From NCBI RefSeq assembly GCF_017912555.1, contig NZ_JAERSD010000004.1, forward strand, positions 1 to 54,321: a stretch of DNA of 54,321 nt, given 5' to 3'. The notes beneath the pieces are model-generated. The model saw only the letters and a list, made by a program, of their open reading frames with translations. It ran no database searches and was not told the DNA's origin. Both the position numbers and the translations under genes were made by a program. Positions 8,360 through 16,207 of this stretch are shown here, one piece after another; the stretch's first letter is position 1, and each line of letters opens with the position of its first letter. Source of the DNA: Bacillus sp. REN3 (GTDB lineage Bacteria > Bacillota > Bacilli > Bacillales > Cytobacillaceae).

Positions 8360-8782
8360 GTGGAAGTAAGAATCGTTAGCACTGAACAAGAACGGGAAGA
8401 TGCGTTCGATGTCCGGCGGATTGTCTTCATCGGCGAACAGGATGTGCCAGAGGAAGAAGAAATCGATGAATATGAAGATGACGCCGTCCACTTCGTCCTC
8501 TATGACGGTGAAAAGCCTGCCGGAGCAGGGCGCTTCCGCATTTTGGAGGGCATCGGGAAAGTCGAGCGGATATGTGTCTTGAAAAGTAACCGGAAATCGG
8601 GCGCGGGTGTTGCCATCATGAAAAAAATCGAGGACTACGCAAAAGAACAGGGAGTCTCGGTCCTTAAACTCAATGCCCAGACTCATGCCATTCCTTTTTA
8701 CAGCAAACTTGGATATGAAACGGTTTCTGAAGAATTCCTCGATGCTGGCATCCCGCATAAAACGATGAAAAAATCGATTTGA
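8360..8782 (+). CDS. yjcF: GNAT N-acetyltransferase YjcF
   Basis: A 140-aa GNAT-fold acetyltransferase orthologous to B. subtilis YjcF. It has the acidic N-terminal segment (QDVPEEEEIDEYEDD), the core strand VHFVLYDGEKPAGAGRFR, and a CoA-binding loop region RICVLKSNRKSGAGVAIM where R/Q-x-x-G-x-A is expected. The tail has LNAQTHAIPFYSKLGYE, a usual GNAT C-terminal motif. It starts with GTG, preceded by GGAAAGG about eleven bases upstream inside the yjcG end. It is cotranscribed with yjcG. The acetyl acceptor is unknown. A strong terminator follows. Confidence 0.9.
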   Translation: MEVRIVSTEQEREDAFDVRRIVFIGEQDVPEEEEIDEYEDDAVHFVLYDGEKPAGAGRFRILEGIGKVERICVLKSNRKSGAGVAIMKKIEDYAKEQGVSVLKLNAQTHAIPFYSKLGYETVSEEFLDAGIPHKTMKKSI

Positions 8783-8792
8783 ACCATAAGGA

Positions 8793-8828
8793 AAGCTCCT
8801 TCCGACAACCAGGAAGGAGCTTATTCTA
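8793..8828 (+). terminator. Terminator after yjcF
   Basis: An 11-bp perfect stem (8793-8803 AAGCTCCTTCC with 8812-8822) is followed by TTATTCTATT on the plus strand. Confidence 0.75.
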
Positions 8829-8943
8829 TTTGCGCGGCTCTGCAGCCGTACCAAAGGCTGGGTGATTTGCGGGCTCATACCGCAGCCTTCATGCTAAAAA
8901 GCATTATCTTTCCTTATTCCAGAGTGTCCACCCTTTTCAACAA

Positions 8944-8990
8944 TAAAAAAGCACTACAGCCATTTTAGATGGTCTCGCTGTAGTACTTTC
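8944..8990 (-). terminator. Terminator overlapping the end of the 8965-9252 gene
   Basis: Inverted repeats CACTACAGC and GCTGTAGT flank a loop that contains the stop codon. A run of six T follows on the minus strand. Confidence 0.6.
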
Positions 8991-9252
8991 CTTTTCCCGT
9001 GATTTCAGCATAAGCTTTGCTGACAACCAGCGGATTCACTTTTCTTTTATAAACACGGTGATCCCTGACTAAGCCAAAATCCTGCGCGGCCTTTTGCATC
9101 CGGGCAGCAGTTTGCTCCTGCTCCCTTTGTACAGGGTCTTCTTTGCGAATCCTTGAAATCCTGCCGATGTGGAAGGGATCGTAATCTGCTCCCACATCAC
9201 GCTCGGCATATTGTATATATTGATAATTGGTTACCGGAAGAATATATCCCAT
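8965..9252 (-). CDS. Hypothetical protein, 95 aa
   Basis: A small soluble protein that I do not recognise. It starts MGYILPVTNYQYIQYAER, has a charged central helix (RIRKEDPVQREQEQTAARM), and ends KGKYYSETI. There is no signal peptide or membrane segment. The start at 9252 is chosen because GGGGGAG lies seven bases upstream; an in-frame TTG five codons earlier overlaps that ribosome site. It sits between the yjcG-yjcF operon and yjcD, on the opposite strand to both. It may be conserved in Bacillaceae, but I cannot name a family. Confidence 0.65.
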   Translation of the reverse strand: MGYILPVTNYQYIQYAERDVGADYDPFHIGRISRIRKEDPVQREQEQTAARMQKAAQDFGLVRDHRVYKRKVNPLVVSKAYAEITGKGKYYSETI

Positions 9253-9418
9253 TTTGCACTCCCCCAAGTACAGTAATAATAGGCGCTCTCATTAAAAACT
9301 TCTGATTCTTTTCCACTTTTATGTCCGTATCAAACCTATTTTTTTACCTTTTTTTAAAATTTTTATTCTGATATGATTAAGATTATGTAATTTTTGCTTT
9401 GAAATGAGGAAAACGGAA

Positions 9419-11740
9419 ATGATGACGGCAAAATACCACAAACAGTTGATCAGCCTTCAACGATACAATCGTGAGGATTTCCAAAAGCTCTATGATGATG
9501 GAAAAAAAGGCATGCTTGCTTGCCCGGTATGCGGAGAGCATGTCCGCCTCTACCTTGGCATTATGGGCAAGCCTCATTTCTATCATCACTTATCAAACAA
9601 AGAAGACTGCAGTGGAAACACCGGTGACTCCCTTCAGCCTGCTACTCCAGAAGAAAAAGATGAATTCATTGAACGGAATGGGTTTCGGATTCCAAAGTCG
9701 AGGGCAATCACAGGAGAAAAGGAAAAAGAAGAGGGATTCATGGCACCGAAGGAAATAAGCATTCCTTTCCCTTTTTCCCCTGTTCCCCCCTCAAAGCCCG
9801 GGCTAACAGTCGATTACCTGAAACAGCTGAAAGAAGCAGGCATCCAGTTTGACGGGAACCAGGAGCAGGCGGTTGTCAGCACCGCAGGCCCGTTGCTGAT
9901 CCTGGCAGGGGCAGGAAGCGGGAAAACTCGGGTGCTTACCGCCAGGACTGCCTTCATGCTGGAAGAAAAAAAGATAGCTCCTGACTCGATCATGCTCGTC
10001 ACTTTCACGGCGAAAGCAGCGGCTGAAATGAAAAACCGGATCAGCCGGTATCCTGGTATGTCTGCCAGACGGACAAACCAGTTAGTTGCTGGTACATTCC
10101 ACAGCATTTTTTATCGTATCCTGATTTTCCACGAACGTGAAAAGTGGTCATCGGACAGGCTTTTGAAAAAAGACTGGCAGCGGGAGCATATATTGAAGGA
10201 AGCAGGCAGGAAATTGCAGTTGGACGAGAAAGAGTTCGCTTATGACCTTGCCCTCCAGCAAATAGGTCTGTGGAAAAATACGATGGTATTGCCGGCTGGA
10301 GTCGAGCCTGCATCCCAGTGGGAAGAAAAAGTCGCATTGCTTTATAAAGATTATGAATCCACAAAGGAAAAACAGCGCCTGTTTGATTTCGATGATATGC
10401 TCCTTAGCTGCTATGAACTTTTCAAGGAACAACCCGCAATACTCGAAAACTACCAGAACCGCTTCCAATATTTCCTGATCGATGAATTCCAGGATGTCAA
10501 TAAAGTACAATATGAAATCGTGAAGATGCTTTCAGAGCAAAACCGCAATGTCTGTGCTGTAGGAGATGACGACCAATCCATCTATTCCTTCCGGGGCAGT
10601 GATCCTTCCTACTTATTCAAGTTCAAGGAAGATTACAAGAATACGGAAGTGATCATCCTGAACCAAAACTATCGTTCACCGCATGAAATTGTCGAGACAG
10701 CAAACACAGTGATATCCGCTAATCTCATCCGCCATGATAAAGAGATGAAAGCCCAATTTTCCGGTGAATGCCCGCCGATCCTCTTCCACCCTTATGATGA
10801 AGAAGAGGAGGCAACCATGATTGTTACGGATATCCAGGAACGGATTGCCGCTGGAGCAAAACCAGGCGATTTCGCGATCCTGTTCCGGACCAATACGGCT
10901 AGCAGGGCTGTGTTCGAACGGCTTGCCAATTCCAGCCTTCCTTTTAGGCTGGACCAGGATGCCGATTCGTTTTATGAACGCTTCATGGTCAGAGGGATAC
11001 TCGCTTTCCTGCGCTTGAGCCTCAACCAGGATGACACGGATGCGATCAGGAATATCCTGCCTTCGTTGTTTTTAAAACAAACCGTGTTCCGGGACCTTCA
11101 GGCGAACAGCATCCTTCAGGACTGCTCAATGCTCGAAGCCCTGGCATATGTACAGACTGGGTTTGCCTTCCAGGAGCAAAAGCTGAAAAGACTGGTTCCG
11201 GTCATCCGGTCTTTATCCTCTCTCTCCCCGGCAGCAGCAATCGAAACGATAGAGAAGGATCTTGGCTTCCAGGATTTCATTAAAAAGCGAGGAAATGAAG
11301 GAAATAAGCTTGAAAGAGGATCAGATGATCTCCGCGATTTGAAAGTGGCTGCAAGGAATTTCAAAACCGTAGCAGATTTCATCGAACATGCTGACCATAT
11401 GGCCGCGATGAATAAAGAAATCAAGCGAAGCAGCAAGAATGCCTTGGATGCCATTACCCTAAGCACAATCCACCGTGCAAAAGGGCTGGAATACGAAAAT
11501 GTCTACATACTGGGTACCGTAGACGGCAGCATTCCCCATGACTATGCTCTGGAATCCTCCCGCAATGGGGACCATTCGCAACTGGAAGAAGAGCGTAGGC
11601 TCCTTTATGTAGCCGTAACTCGCGCACAGCGTAATCTTTTTATTTCAATCCCGCAAAAAAGACGCGGAAGGAAGGCGAACCCTTCCCGTTTCCTTGCCAG
11701 ATTGCAAAAGAAGATCACAAAGCAGGACCTGGAGTTTTAA
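9419..11740 (+). CDS. yjcD: UvrD/PcrA-like DNA helicase YjcD with N-terminal CoiA-like zinc domain
   Basis: A 773-aa superfamily 1A helicase, orthologous to B. subtilis YjcD (about 760 aa). The first 70 residues are a metal-binding module: C35-x2-C38 in LACPVCGEHV, then HFYHH (about 53-57) and C64. This resembles the N-terminal domain of CoiA. Walker A GAGSGKT is at about 164-170. Motif II is DEFQD, motif III GDDDQSIYSFRG, motif IV QNYRSP, and motif VI VAVTRAQR. It should unwind DNA 3' to 5' using ATP in repair or recombination. An ATG fifteen bases upstream is possible, but GAGG at 9406-9409 favours 9419. An 11-bp hairpin overlaps the last codons. Confidence 0.92.
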   Translation: MMTAKYHKQLISLQRYNREDFQKLYDDGKKGMLACPVCGEHVRLYLGIMGKPHFYHHLSNKEDCSGNTGDSLQPATPEEKDEFIERNGFRIPKSRAITGEKEKEEGFMAPKEISIPFPFSPVPPSKPGLTVDYLKQLKEAGIQFDGNQEQAVVSTAGPLLILAGAGSGKTRVLTARTAFMLEEKKIAPDSIMLVTFTAKAAAEMKNRISRYPGMSARRTNQLVAGTFHSIFYRILIFHEREKWSSDRLLKKDWQREHILKEAGRKLQLDEKEFAYDLALQQIGLWKNTMVLPAGVEPASQWEEKVALLYKDYESTKEKQRLFDFDDMLLSCYELFKEQPAILENYQNRFQYFLIDEFQDVNKVQYEIVKMLSEQNRNVCAVGDDDQSIYSFRGSDPSYLFKFKEDYKNTEVIILNQNYRSPHEIVETANTVISANLIRHDKEMKAQFSGECPPILFHPYDEEEEATMIVTDIQERIAAGAKPGDFAILFRTNTASRAVFERLANSSLPFRLDQDADSFYERFMVRGILAFLRLSLNQDDTDAIRNILPSLFLKQTVFRDLQANSILQDCSMLEALAYVQTGFAFQEQKLKRLVPVIRSLSSLSPAAAIETIEKDLGFQDFIKKRGNEGNKLERGSDDLRDLKVAARNFKTVADFIEHADHMAAMNKEIKRSSKNALDAITLSTIHRAKGLEYENVYILGTVDGSIPHDYALESSRNGDHSQLEEERRLLYVAVTRAQRNLFISIPQKRRGRKANPSRFLARLQKKITKQDLEF

Positions 11741-11751
11741 TCCAGGTCCTG
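11723..11751. terminator. Bidirectional hairpin between yjcD and spoVIF
   Basis: An 11-bp perfect stem (11723-11733 with 11741-11751) spans the yjcD stop codon and lies just past the spoVIF stop. It probably terminates both convergent transcripts, although the T-tracts are poor. Confidence 0.55.
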
Positions 11752-11757
11752 ACTGCG

Positions 11758-12021
11758 TTATTTCTTATTGATCATTTTAGAAATCTGGTTAAAATCAAGC
11801 TGTTTCCCATCTTTAATGATGGACTCGACAATTTTGTCTTCCATTTCTTTTTTCACAGGCTTATTCGCAAGTTTGGAAACGCGGCGAATCACGCCTCTTA
11901 CAGTTTCTTCATCTTTGAAATTCGCATTCTGCAGGGAGTTCGCCAGTTCAAATACATCTTTCATGTTGACGCCCGTCTTTTTTTCTATGTTCTTGAAAAA
12001 GTTATTATCCATATCGGTCAT
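11758..12021 (-). CDS. spoVIF: Stage VI sporulation protein F
   Basis: An 87-aa protein matching SpoVIF (YjcC) of B. subtilis, a late sporulation protein needed for assembly of part of the spore coat through the GerE regulon in the mother cell. The N-terminal signature MDNNFFKNIEKKTGVNMKDV is recognisable, followed by helices with ANSLQNANFKDEETVRGVI. The length equals the family's (about 88). An AAGGAGG sits just before two consecutive ATGs; I use the second, at 12021, while ATG at 12012 would be too far from the ribosome site. Convergent with yjcD. Confidence 0.9.
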   Translation of the reverse strand: MTDMDNNFFKNIEKKTGVNMKDVFELANSLQNANFKDEETVRGVIRRVSKLANKPVKKEMEDKIVESIIKDGKQLDFNQISKMINKK

Positions 12022-12090
12022 CATGCCTCCTTGATAAACTACTCTATAGTATGTAGGAAGCTTGAAATGGTGAAAACTTAGGTGTTTCAA

Positions 12091-12127
12091 CAAGAAAGAG
12101 CCCTTCCAGAATAGGAATGGCTCCTTG
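12091..12127. terminator. Terminator hairpin after the YjcZ gene
   Basis: Imperfect inverted repeats (GAGCCCTTCC with GGAATGGCTC) lie just beyond the minus-strand gene stop. Confidence 0.5.
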
Positions 12128-12145
12128 TTTGAAAAAACTTCTTCC

Positions 12146-12274
12146 TTAGTTGTAGAAGCTGGCTCCTACAATAATCAACAAAATGAACAGCACAACGATC
12201 AACACGAATGTTGAACCATAATAGCCGCCATAGCCATATCCATAGCCACCATAGCCCCAATAACCGAAGCCCAT
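12146..12274 (-). CDS. YjcZ family sporulation peptide
   Basis: A 42-residue peptide of the YjcZ/YrpD-like sporulation family. The N-terminus is Gly/Tyr-rich ([20 protein letters not shown]), followed by one hydrophobic transmembrane helix ([20 protein letters not shown]) and a final Asn. In relatives these peptides are made in sporulating cells and found in spores. The ribosome site AGGTGA lies upstream of the ATG. A longer reading frame overlaps it on the same strand but has no family resemblance. It is close to spoVIF on the same strand, consistent with sporulation expression. Confidence 0.9.
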   Translation of the reverse strand: MGFGYWGYGGYGYGYGGYYGSTFVLIVVLFILLIIVGASFYN

Positions 12275-12919
12275 GCTCTTTCACCTCACTTTTATCGAGT
12301 CAATATCAATATATGTGAAGGCTTTGCGGATGTATGGGCGAGCTCCCTAAAAACTGAAACAAGTTAAAAACTTAATGAATTCGGGAAGATTTCGGTGCCT
12401 TAGCTTCTGGCCAAAAAAGGGTGCTTTCCACTTCTTTCCGACGTGATCATTAGCTGCTTTGATGCTGTTCACATTCCTGTCTAAGTAAGTCCTTGATTCT
12501 AGCGTTTTTTAAGTGTTATTTAGCGGAATTTCCTTTGATTTAGCGGAGATCGCAATTTTTCGGCGAACCCTAACGATATCTGACGAACCCGGAGTATTCA
12601 ACCTTCTGGCTATGTTAAATTGATTGTTGATTTCCACTCCGGGCCTTCGACGGACAGGAAGTCCTAGTGCCGACTTTGCCGCAGGACGCGGCGGTTTTAG
12701 TCGGCCGCTTTCCACCTCGTGCCAAGGAACCTTCTTGGCGCTTTGCACCTCCGGGCTCCCTGCCCCGTACTCCCGCTGGACACTGGATGGGCTTCCTCGA
12801 GTTTGCCAACGCACGAAGGAAATGCGTTAGCATTTTTGAGGATTCTGCGTGCCTTCCGCTCCAACCAATAGGTATTCAAATTCAACACTGGTCTTTAACA
12901 TAGCCAACGTTTTAAAAAA
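12275..12919. other. Gene-free stretch between the YjcZ gene and spoVAE
   Basis: A 645-bp region with no convincing gene. The left half is AT-rich and featureless apart from direct near-repeats TTTAGCGGAATTT and TTTAGCGGAGAT at about 12519-12548. The right half contains the GC-rich dispersed-repeat-like element listed separately. Several open frames cross it, but none has a ribosome site or family match. Confidence 0.6.
12621..12872. repeat. Decayed GC-rich intergenic repeat element
   Basis: The segment is bounded by GATTTCCACTCCGGG at the left and CCTTCCGCTCCAACC at the right. Inside are CTTTCCACCTCGTGCC, CTTGGCGCTTTGCACCT and GTACTCCCGCTGGA. This matches the pattern of a GC-rich mobile intergenic repeat seen in many copies in Bacillaceae genomes (recalled from general knowledge, not searched). 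It is markedly more GC-rich than its flanks and interrupted by extra material such as GCACGAAGGAAATGCGTTAG. It has no coding content. Confidence 0.55.
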
Positions 12920-13276
12920 TCAGCCTTTTGGCTTAAAAATAAGGGCTCCGATGAATCCGAAGATGACAGCAGCGGAAATGCCCGAACTGGTGATTTCGAA
13001 CATCCCTGTCAACACCCCGACAAGCCCATGCTGCTCTGCTTCCTGCAAAGCGCCGTGAACAAGTGAGTTTCCAAAGCTTGTAATTGGAATCGTCGCGCCA
13101 GCACCGGCAAAATCAATCAGTGGTTCATACAGACCGAATCCATCAAGTACTGCTCCAATAACAACAAGCAAACTCATCGTATGTCCAGGAGTCAATTTAG
13201 CGATATCGAATAACAGCTGCCCTCCCACACAAATCAGCCCGCCAATGACAAATGCCCAGAAAAACATTGGAAGCAT
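12920..13276 (-). CDS. spoVAE: Stage V sporulation protein AE (SpoVAEB type)
   Basis: A 118-aa membrane protein with four hydrophobic segments, the SpoVAE/SpoVAEB part of the inner-spore-membrane channel that moves Ca-dipicolinate into the forespore and out again at germination. Family phrases visible are [32 protein letters not shown] and FKPKG at the C-terminus. It is homologous to SpoVAC, with which it shares the GAGxxxPxTxFGNS motif. GGGGGG lies upstream of the ATG. It is last of the spoVAC-AD-AE cluster, 17 bp after spoVAD. Confidence 0.93.
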   Translation of the reverse strand: MLPMFFWAFVIGGLICVGGQLLFDIAKLTPGHTMSLLVVIGAVLDGFGLYEPLIDFAGAGATIPITSFGNSLVHGALQEAEQHGLVGVLTGMFEITSSGISAAVIFGFIGALIFKPKG

Positions 13277-13293
13277 AGTGTGATCCCCCCTTT

Positions 13294-14307
13294 TTAATTC
13301 GTCTCAATCGATACAGCATGAGCTATGCATGGAATACTTTCTTTTTGCTGGAAAGACAACGGGGACAATAGCGCGCCAGTTGCGACGACAAGGATTTTTT
13401 TATAGACACCTTGCCGCATCTGGTTGAGCAAGTGTCCATATAGGACCGAGGCAGAACATCCCGCTCCGCTTCCTCCTGACTGCACAGGCTGGTCTTCTTT
13501 ATAAATCATCAGCCCGCAATCCTGGAATTGTTCCCTTGTTACGTTCAAGCCTGTCTGTTGCAAAAGTTCGTAAGTTGTCTCCTGGCCGATCCGCCCGAGG
13601 TCCCCCGTCACAATCAAATCATAATAAGAAGGATCGATGCGCAGATCCCTGAAGTGGGCAGTGATTGTATCCGCTGCGGCGGGAGCCATCGCGCCGCCCA
13701 TATTGAATGGGTCTGTCAAGCCCATGTCGATCACCTTCCCAATCGTCGCTGAAGTTGTCACTAGTTTTCCAGCCTTATCAGGATTGTCCGTCACCACGGC
13801 CACTCCTGCACCGGTTACCGTCCACTGAGCAGTCGGAGGCTTCTGCCCGCCATATTCCGTTGGATAGCGAAACTGTTTTTCGACCGCCGCATTGTGGCTT
13901 GAAGCGCCAGTCACCGTTTTCTTGGCTCCATTGTAATTGATGATGAAGGAAGCTAGCGCCAGTCCCTCCATAGATGTTGAACAGGCACCGAACAGGCCGA
14001 AATAAGGAATCTGCATCGTCCGTGCCGCAAAGCTGCTTGGTGTGATTTGGTTGACTAAATCCCCCGCAAGCATGAAATGTATATCTTCCTTAGTATAATT
14101 GGCCTTTTGGAGGGCAGCATCAATCGCTTCCTCCAGCAGCAGCTTATGTGCCTTTTCATAAGAATCCTGTCCCATCCAGAGATCGTCATGGAGAATATCA
14201 AAGTCGGCTGCCAGGTTCCCCCTTGCCTCAAAAGGGCCACCAGTAGCGGCTGAAGCCTCAATGACAGGCAAATTCGCGAATTTCCATGATTGATGGCCAA
14301 CCAGCAT
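13294..14307 (-). CDS. spoVAD: Stage V sporulation protein AD
   Basis: A 337-aa protein with a thiolase-like fold, SpoVAD, the component that binds dipicolinic acid at the inner spore membrane. The body includes the family stretches [37 protein letters not shown] (the Cys in the thiolase-like active-site position) and [15 protein letters not shown]. It has no transmembrane segment. Its ATG directly follows the spoVAC TGA, so translation is coupled. The length matches the family (about 338). Confidence 0.95.
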   Translation of the reverse strand: MLVGHQSWKFANLPVIEASAATGGPFEARGNLAADFDILHDDLWMGQDSYEKAHKLLLEEAIDAALQKANYTKEDIHFMLAGDLVNQITPSSFAARTMQIPYFGLFGACSTSMEGLALASFIINYNGAKKTVTGASSHNAAVEKQFRYPTEYGGQKPPTAQWTVTGAGVAVVTDNPDKAGKLVTTSATIGKVIDMGLTDPFNMGGAMAPAAADTITAHFRDLRIDPSYYDLIVTGDLGRIGQETTYELLQQTGLNVTREQFQDCGLMIYKEDQPVQSGGSGAGCSASVLYGHLLNQMRQGVYKKILVVATGALLSPLSFQQKESIPCIAHAVSIETN

Positions 14308-14784
14308 TCACAGCACCCCCATCATTTGGAGCAAAGTTTTTACCAGCGCGACTACAAAAGCAGAGAACACTCCGAACAAGATGACCGTACCCGCTAGTTT
14401 GAACATATTTCCGCCTACTCCCAGCACAAAGCCCTCGGTCCTGTGTTCAATTGCCGCCGAAATCACAGAGTTTCCGAATCCGGTTACAGGCACAGCGCTT
14501 CCTGCCCCGGCAAATTGTCCGATACGATCGTAAATCCCAAAGCCAGTGAGCAGCATCGAAATGAAAATCATTGTCGCAACAGTTGGGTTCCCTGCAGTCT
14601 GCTCAGTAAAGTTAAAGAAATAGATATAAAAATAGGTGAGGGCCTGTCCGATTAAGCAAATGGTACCCCCAACAAAGAAAGCTTTGACACAATTCTTTAC
14701 GACCGGACGCTTCAATTCATGCTTTTGCTCCAGCTGCTGGTATTGCTGCTGTTCGGGTGTCAGCTTTTGTTTATTATTCCCCAT
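14308..14784 (-). CDS. spoVAC: Stage V sporulation protein AC
   Basis: A 158-aa membrane protein, SpoVAC, the mechanosensitive-channel-like subunit of the SpoVA dipicolinate channel. A charged N-terminus (KLTPEQQQYQQLEQKHELKR) precedes four hydrophobic segments. The family motif AGAGSAVPVTGFGNSVISAA is present. I use the ATG at 14784 because AAAGGA lies about nine bases upstream; an ATG three codons earlier overlaps that ribosome site. Fifteen bases separate it from the lipoprotein gene upstream, making a four-gene operon. Confidence 0.93.
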   Translation of the reverse strand: MGNNKQKLTPEQQQYQQLEQKHELKRPVVKNCVKAFFVGGTICLIGQALTYFYIYFFNFTEQTAGNPTVATMIFISMLLTGFGIYDRIGQFAGAGSAVPVTGFGNSVISAAIEHRTEGFVLGVGGNMFKLAGTVILFGVFSAFVVALVKTLLQMMGVL

Positions 14785-14799
14785 CTCGCTCATCCTTTC

Positions 14800-15285
14800 T
14801 TATGTCATTTCCTTTTTCAATTTAATGATACCTTGAAGTTTTTTCTCCGCTTTTTCTTCGGAATAGTCAGGATCCTTCATCATTTCCCGCAATTCGACTG
14901 CCTCGATGAAAATCTTGAAATCACTGGAGACAATGAAATTCTCACCCGGATAGTTTGTTTCCAGTTTCTTATTGACTTCTTTTTCGATCCGTTTCATTGC
15001 GAAACGCTTTAGATGCTTGACCTTGTATGCAACAAGGATATTTTTTTTGCCCGTTATGACAGCGACATCATAAATTTCATCGAATGACCGGATATCTCTT
15101 TTAACGTCTTCCGCTAGTTCTACATTCTTTTCGTCAAAATCATCCGTTGCCCCGGGTTTAGGATTGATAGACTGGATCATCGATGTCCCGCTCTCTGGAG
15201 AAGTCTTTCCAAACGAACAGCCGGAAACGACCAGAGACATTGCTGCCAATATGAGAATGTTAAAAACTGCACGTTTCTTATCCAT
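14800..15285 (-). CDS. YhcN/YlaJ family sporulation lipoprotein
   Basis: A 161-aa lipoprotein. The signal peptide ends in lipobox VSGC with Cys23. The mature part is the YhcN/YlaJ domain found in lipoproteins of the inner spore membrane or cortex region, with ELAEDVKRDIRSFDEIYDVA and KILVAYKVKHLKRF-like strands. Relatives influence spore germination or outgrowth. It is first in the operon with spoVAC, spoVAD and spoVAE. That association recalls the second, transposon-borne spoVA clusters linked to high spore heat resistance, although the other genes of those clusters are not present here. AAAGGAA sits eight bases upstream of the start. Confidence 0.85.
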   Translation of the reverse strand: MDKKRAVFNILILAAMSLVVSGCSFGKTSPESGTSMIQSINPKPGATDDFDEKNVELAEDVKRDIRSFDEIYDVAVITGKKNILVAYKVKHLKRFAMKRIEKEVNKKLETNYPGENFIVSSDFKIFIEAVELREMMKDPDYSEEKAEKKLQGIIKLKKEMT

Positions 15286-15379
15286 TTTTCGATTCCTTTC
15301 CTGTGAAATGATAAAATTATTTTCCACGTTTCCATCCATGTTTATGAATTTTTTGTTATGTGATTATTTCCCAAAATAA

Positions 15380-15408
15380 AAAAACGTCTGCCAGACACTT
15401 GGCAAACG
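15380..15408 (-). terminator. Rho-independent terminator
   Basis: CGTTTGCCA pairs with TGGCAGACG (15385-15408) and TTTTTTTATTTT follows on the minus strand. It ends the transcript carrying the small ORFs at 15418-15636, before the spoVA operon. Confidence 0.8.
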
Positions 15409-15417
15409 CGAAGGTTC

Positions 15418-15477
15418 TTATTTGTGTCCTTTAGACCAGTACTCATTTAATGGAGACAAAGAAGTCTTCTTTGCCAC
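15418..15477 (-). CDS. Possible 19-aa peptide
   Basis: A short frame starting GTG with AAGAGGA about seven bases upstream reads MAKKTSLSPLNEYWSKGHK and stops directly before a terminator. The frame is also open upstream (KSPVPRGQKV) without a start. The sequence looks protein-like, but the length makes it uncertain. I know no family for it. Confidence 0.3.
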   Translation of the reverse strand: MAKKTSLSPLNEYWSKGHK

Positions 15478-15513
15478 CTTTTGTCCTCTTGGTACTGGAC
15501 TTTTAATACAAAC

Positions 15514-15636
15514 TCATCCTCTTTTCTTACTGCATCCGCAGCCTCCCTTTCTTCTTCTCCGTTGCGGCCTATGCAAAGAATGAGCAGTGGTCTTTTTATT
15601 CGCTTCTGCTTCTTTTTTAAGTTTTTGGTTTTCCAT
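15514..15636 (-). CDS. Small basic Cys-containing protein, 40 aa
   Basis: A 40-residue reading frame with a good ribosome site (AAAGGAAG eight bases before ATG). It starts MENQKLKKEAEANKKTTAHS, has a basic run HRPQRRRRKGG and ends CGCSKKRG. The strong positive charge suggests nucleic-acid or spore-component binding, as in many small spore proteins, but there is no recognisable SASP motif. It lies between yjcA and the spoVA operon, within a sporulation block, and a terminator follows about 105 bp later. Expression in sporulation is inference from neighbours. Confidence 0.55.
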   Translation of the reverse strand: MENQKLKKEAEANKKTTAHSLHRPQRRRRKGGCGCSKKRG

Positions 15637-15661
15637 GCTTGATCTTCCTTTCTTTCTTGTT

Positions 15662-16009
15662 TTATCCTCTCTCAATCAGGAATGTTTGAATGATTGAAGA
15701 CATCCCTGCAATAGCGAAGATAGAAATAAACGGCATCATGATTTCCGGTATGAAATAATAGCCGCAATAAACCATCACCGAACACCAGAATCCTGTACAC
15801 CAATGGCAGCTTAACAGCTCACCGATCCAGTACCTGATTCCCTCTCCCTTAATTTCAATATAGGCTTCTTCACTTCCATCCGGCAATGTCTCCACAAACG
15901 TTTCATGAAATGGCCGACGGATAAATTCGGTGATCTTATCAAAGACAATCAGGCGGGTCAAACGGAAACTTGCAAAAACAATCAGGATCAACTCGAGATA
16001 ACTGTCCAT
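15662..16009 (-). CDS. yjcA: DUF1360 sporulation protein YjcA
   Basis: A 115-aa membrane protein of the DUF1360 family, orthologous to B. subtilis YjcA. It begins with a hydrophobic helix (LELILIVFASFRLTRLIVFD); the SFRLTRL phrase is a family hallmark. The middle is a charged loop, then LLSCHWCTGFWCSV leads into the second and third hydrophobic segments. The CHWCTGFW cysteines are conserved in DUF1360. The start at 16009 follows GAAGGGG five bases upstream. Its exact role in spores is unknown. Confidence 0.85.
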   Translation of the reverse strand: MDSYLELILIVFASFRLTRLIVFDKITEFIRRPFHETFVETLPDGSEEAYIEIKGEGIRYWIGELLSCHWCTGFWCSVMVYCGYYFIPEIMMPFISIFAIAGMSSIIQTFLIERG

Positions 16010-16134
16010 CTTTTCCCCTTCTATCTTCATTAATTTTGATCCCTGACATTATATGCCTGTACAAGCGGTGGAGTATGGGCTGGCAACGCTTTATCCGTAC
16101 TTTTTGTTTCTCCTTTGAAAATTAGACAATCACC

Positions 16135-16163
16135 CACACCAAACACTTCCTTTTTCATATTCT
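16135..16163 (+). promoter_or_regulatory. Likely SigK promoter of cotZ
   Basis: CATATTCT at 16156-16163 fits the SigK -10 (CATANNNT), and CACACC about 16 bp upstream provides the -35 AC. Late mother-cell expression fits a coat gene. The call rests on motif only. Confidence 0.5.
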
Positions 16164-16207
16164 GTTAAAGACAATAGGTCAAAAATAAAAAAGGAGATGA
16201 ATGTTTA

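Noticed and set aside
12087-12284. 65-aa minus-strand frame over the YjcZ gene
   Set aside because: It is an out-of-frame shadow; the 42-aa YjcZ peptide with its own ribosome site explains the sequence.
12509-12903. Overlapping open frames on both strands in the GC-rich intergenic block
   Set aside because: They follow the GC-rich repeat element; none has a ribosome site and the translations are low in family-like features.
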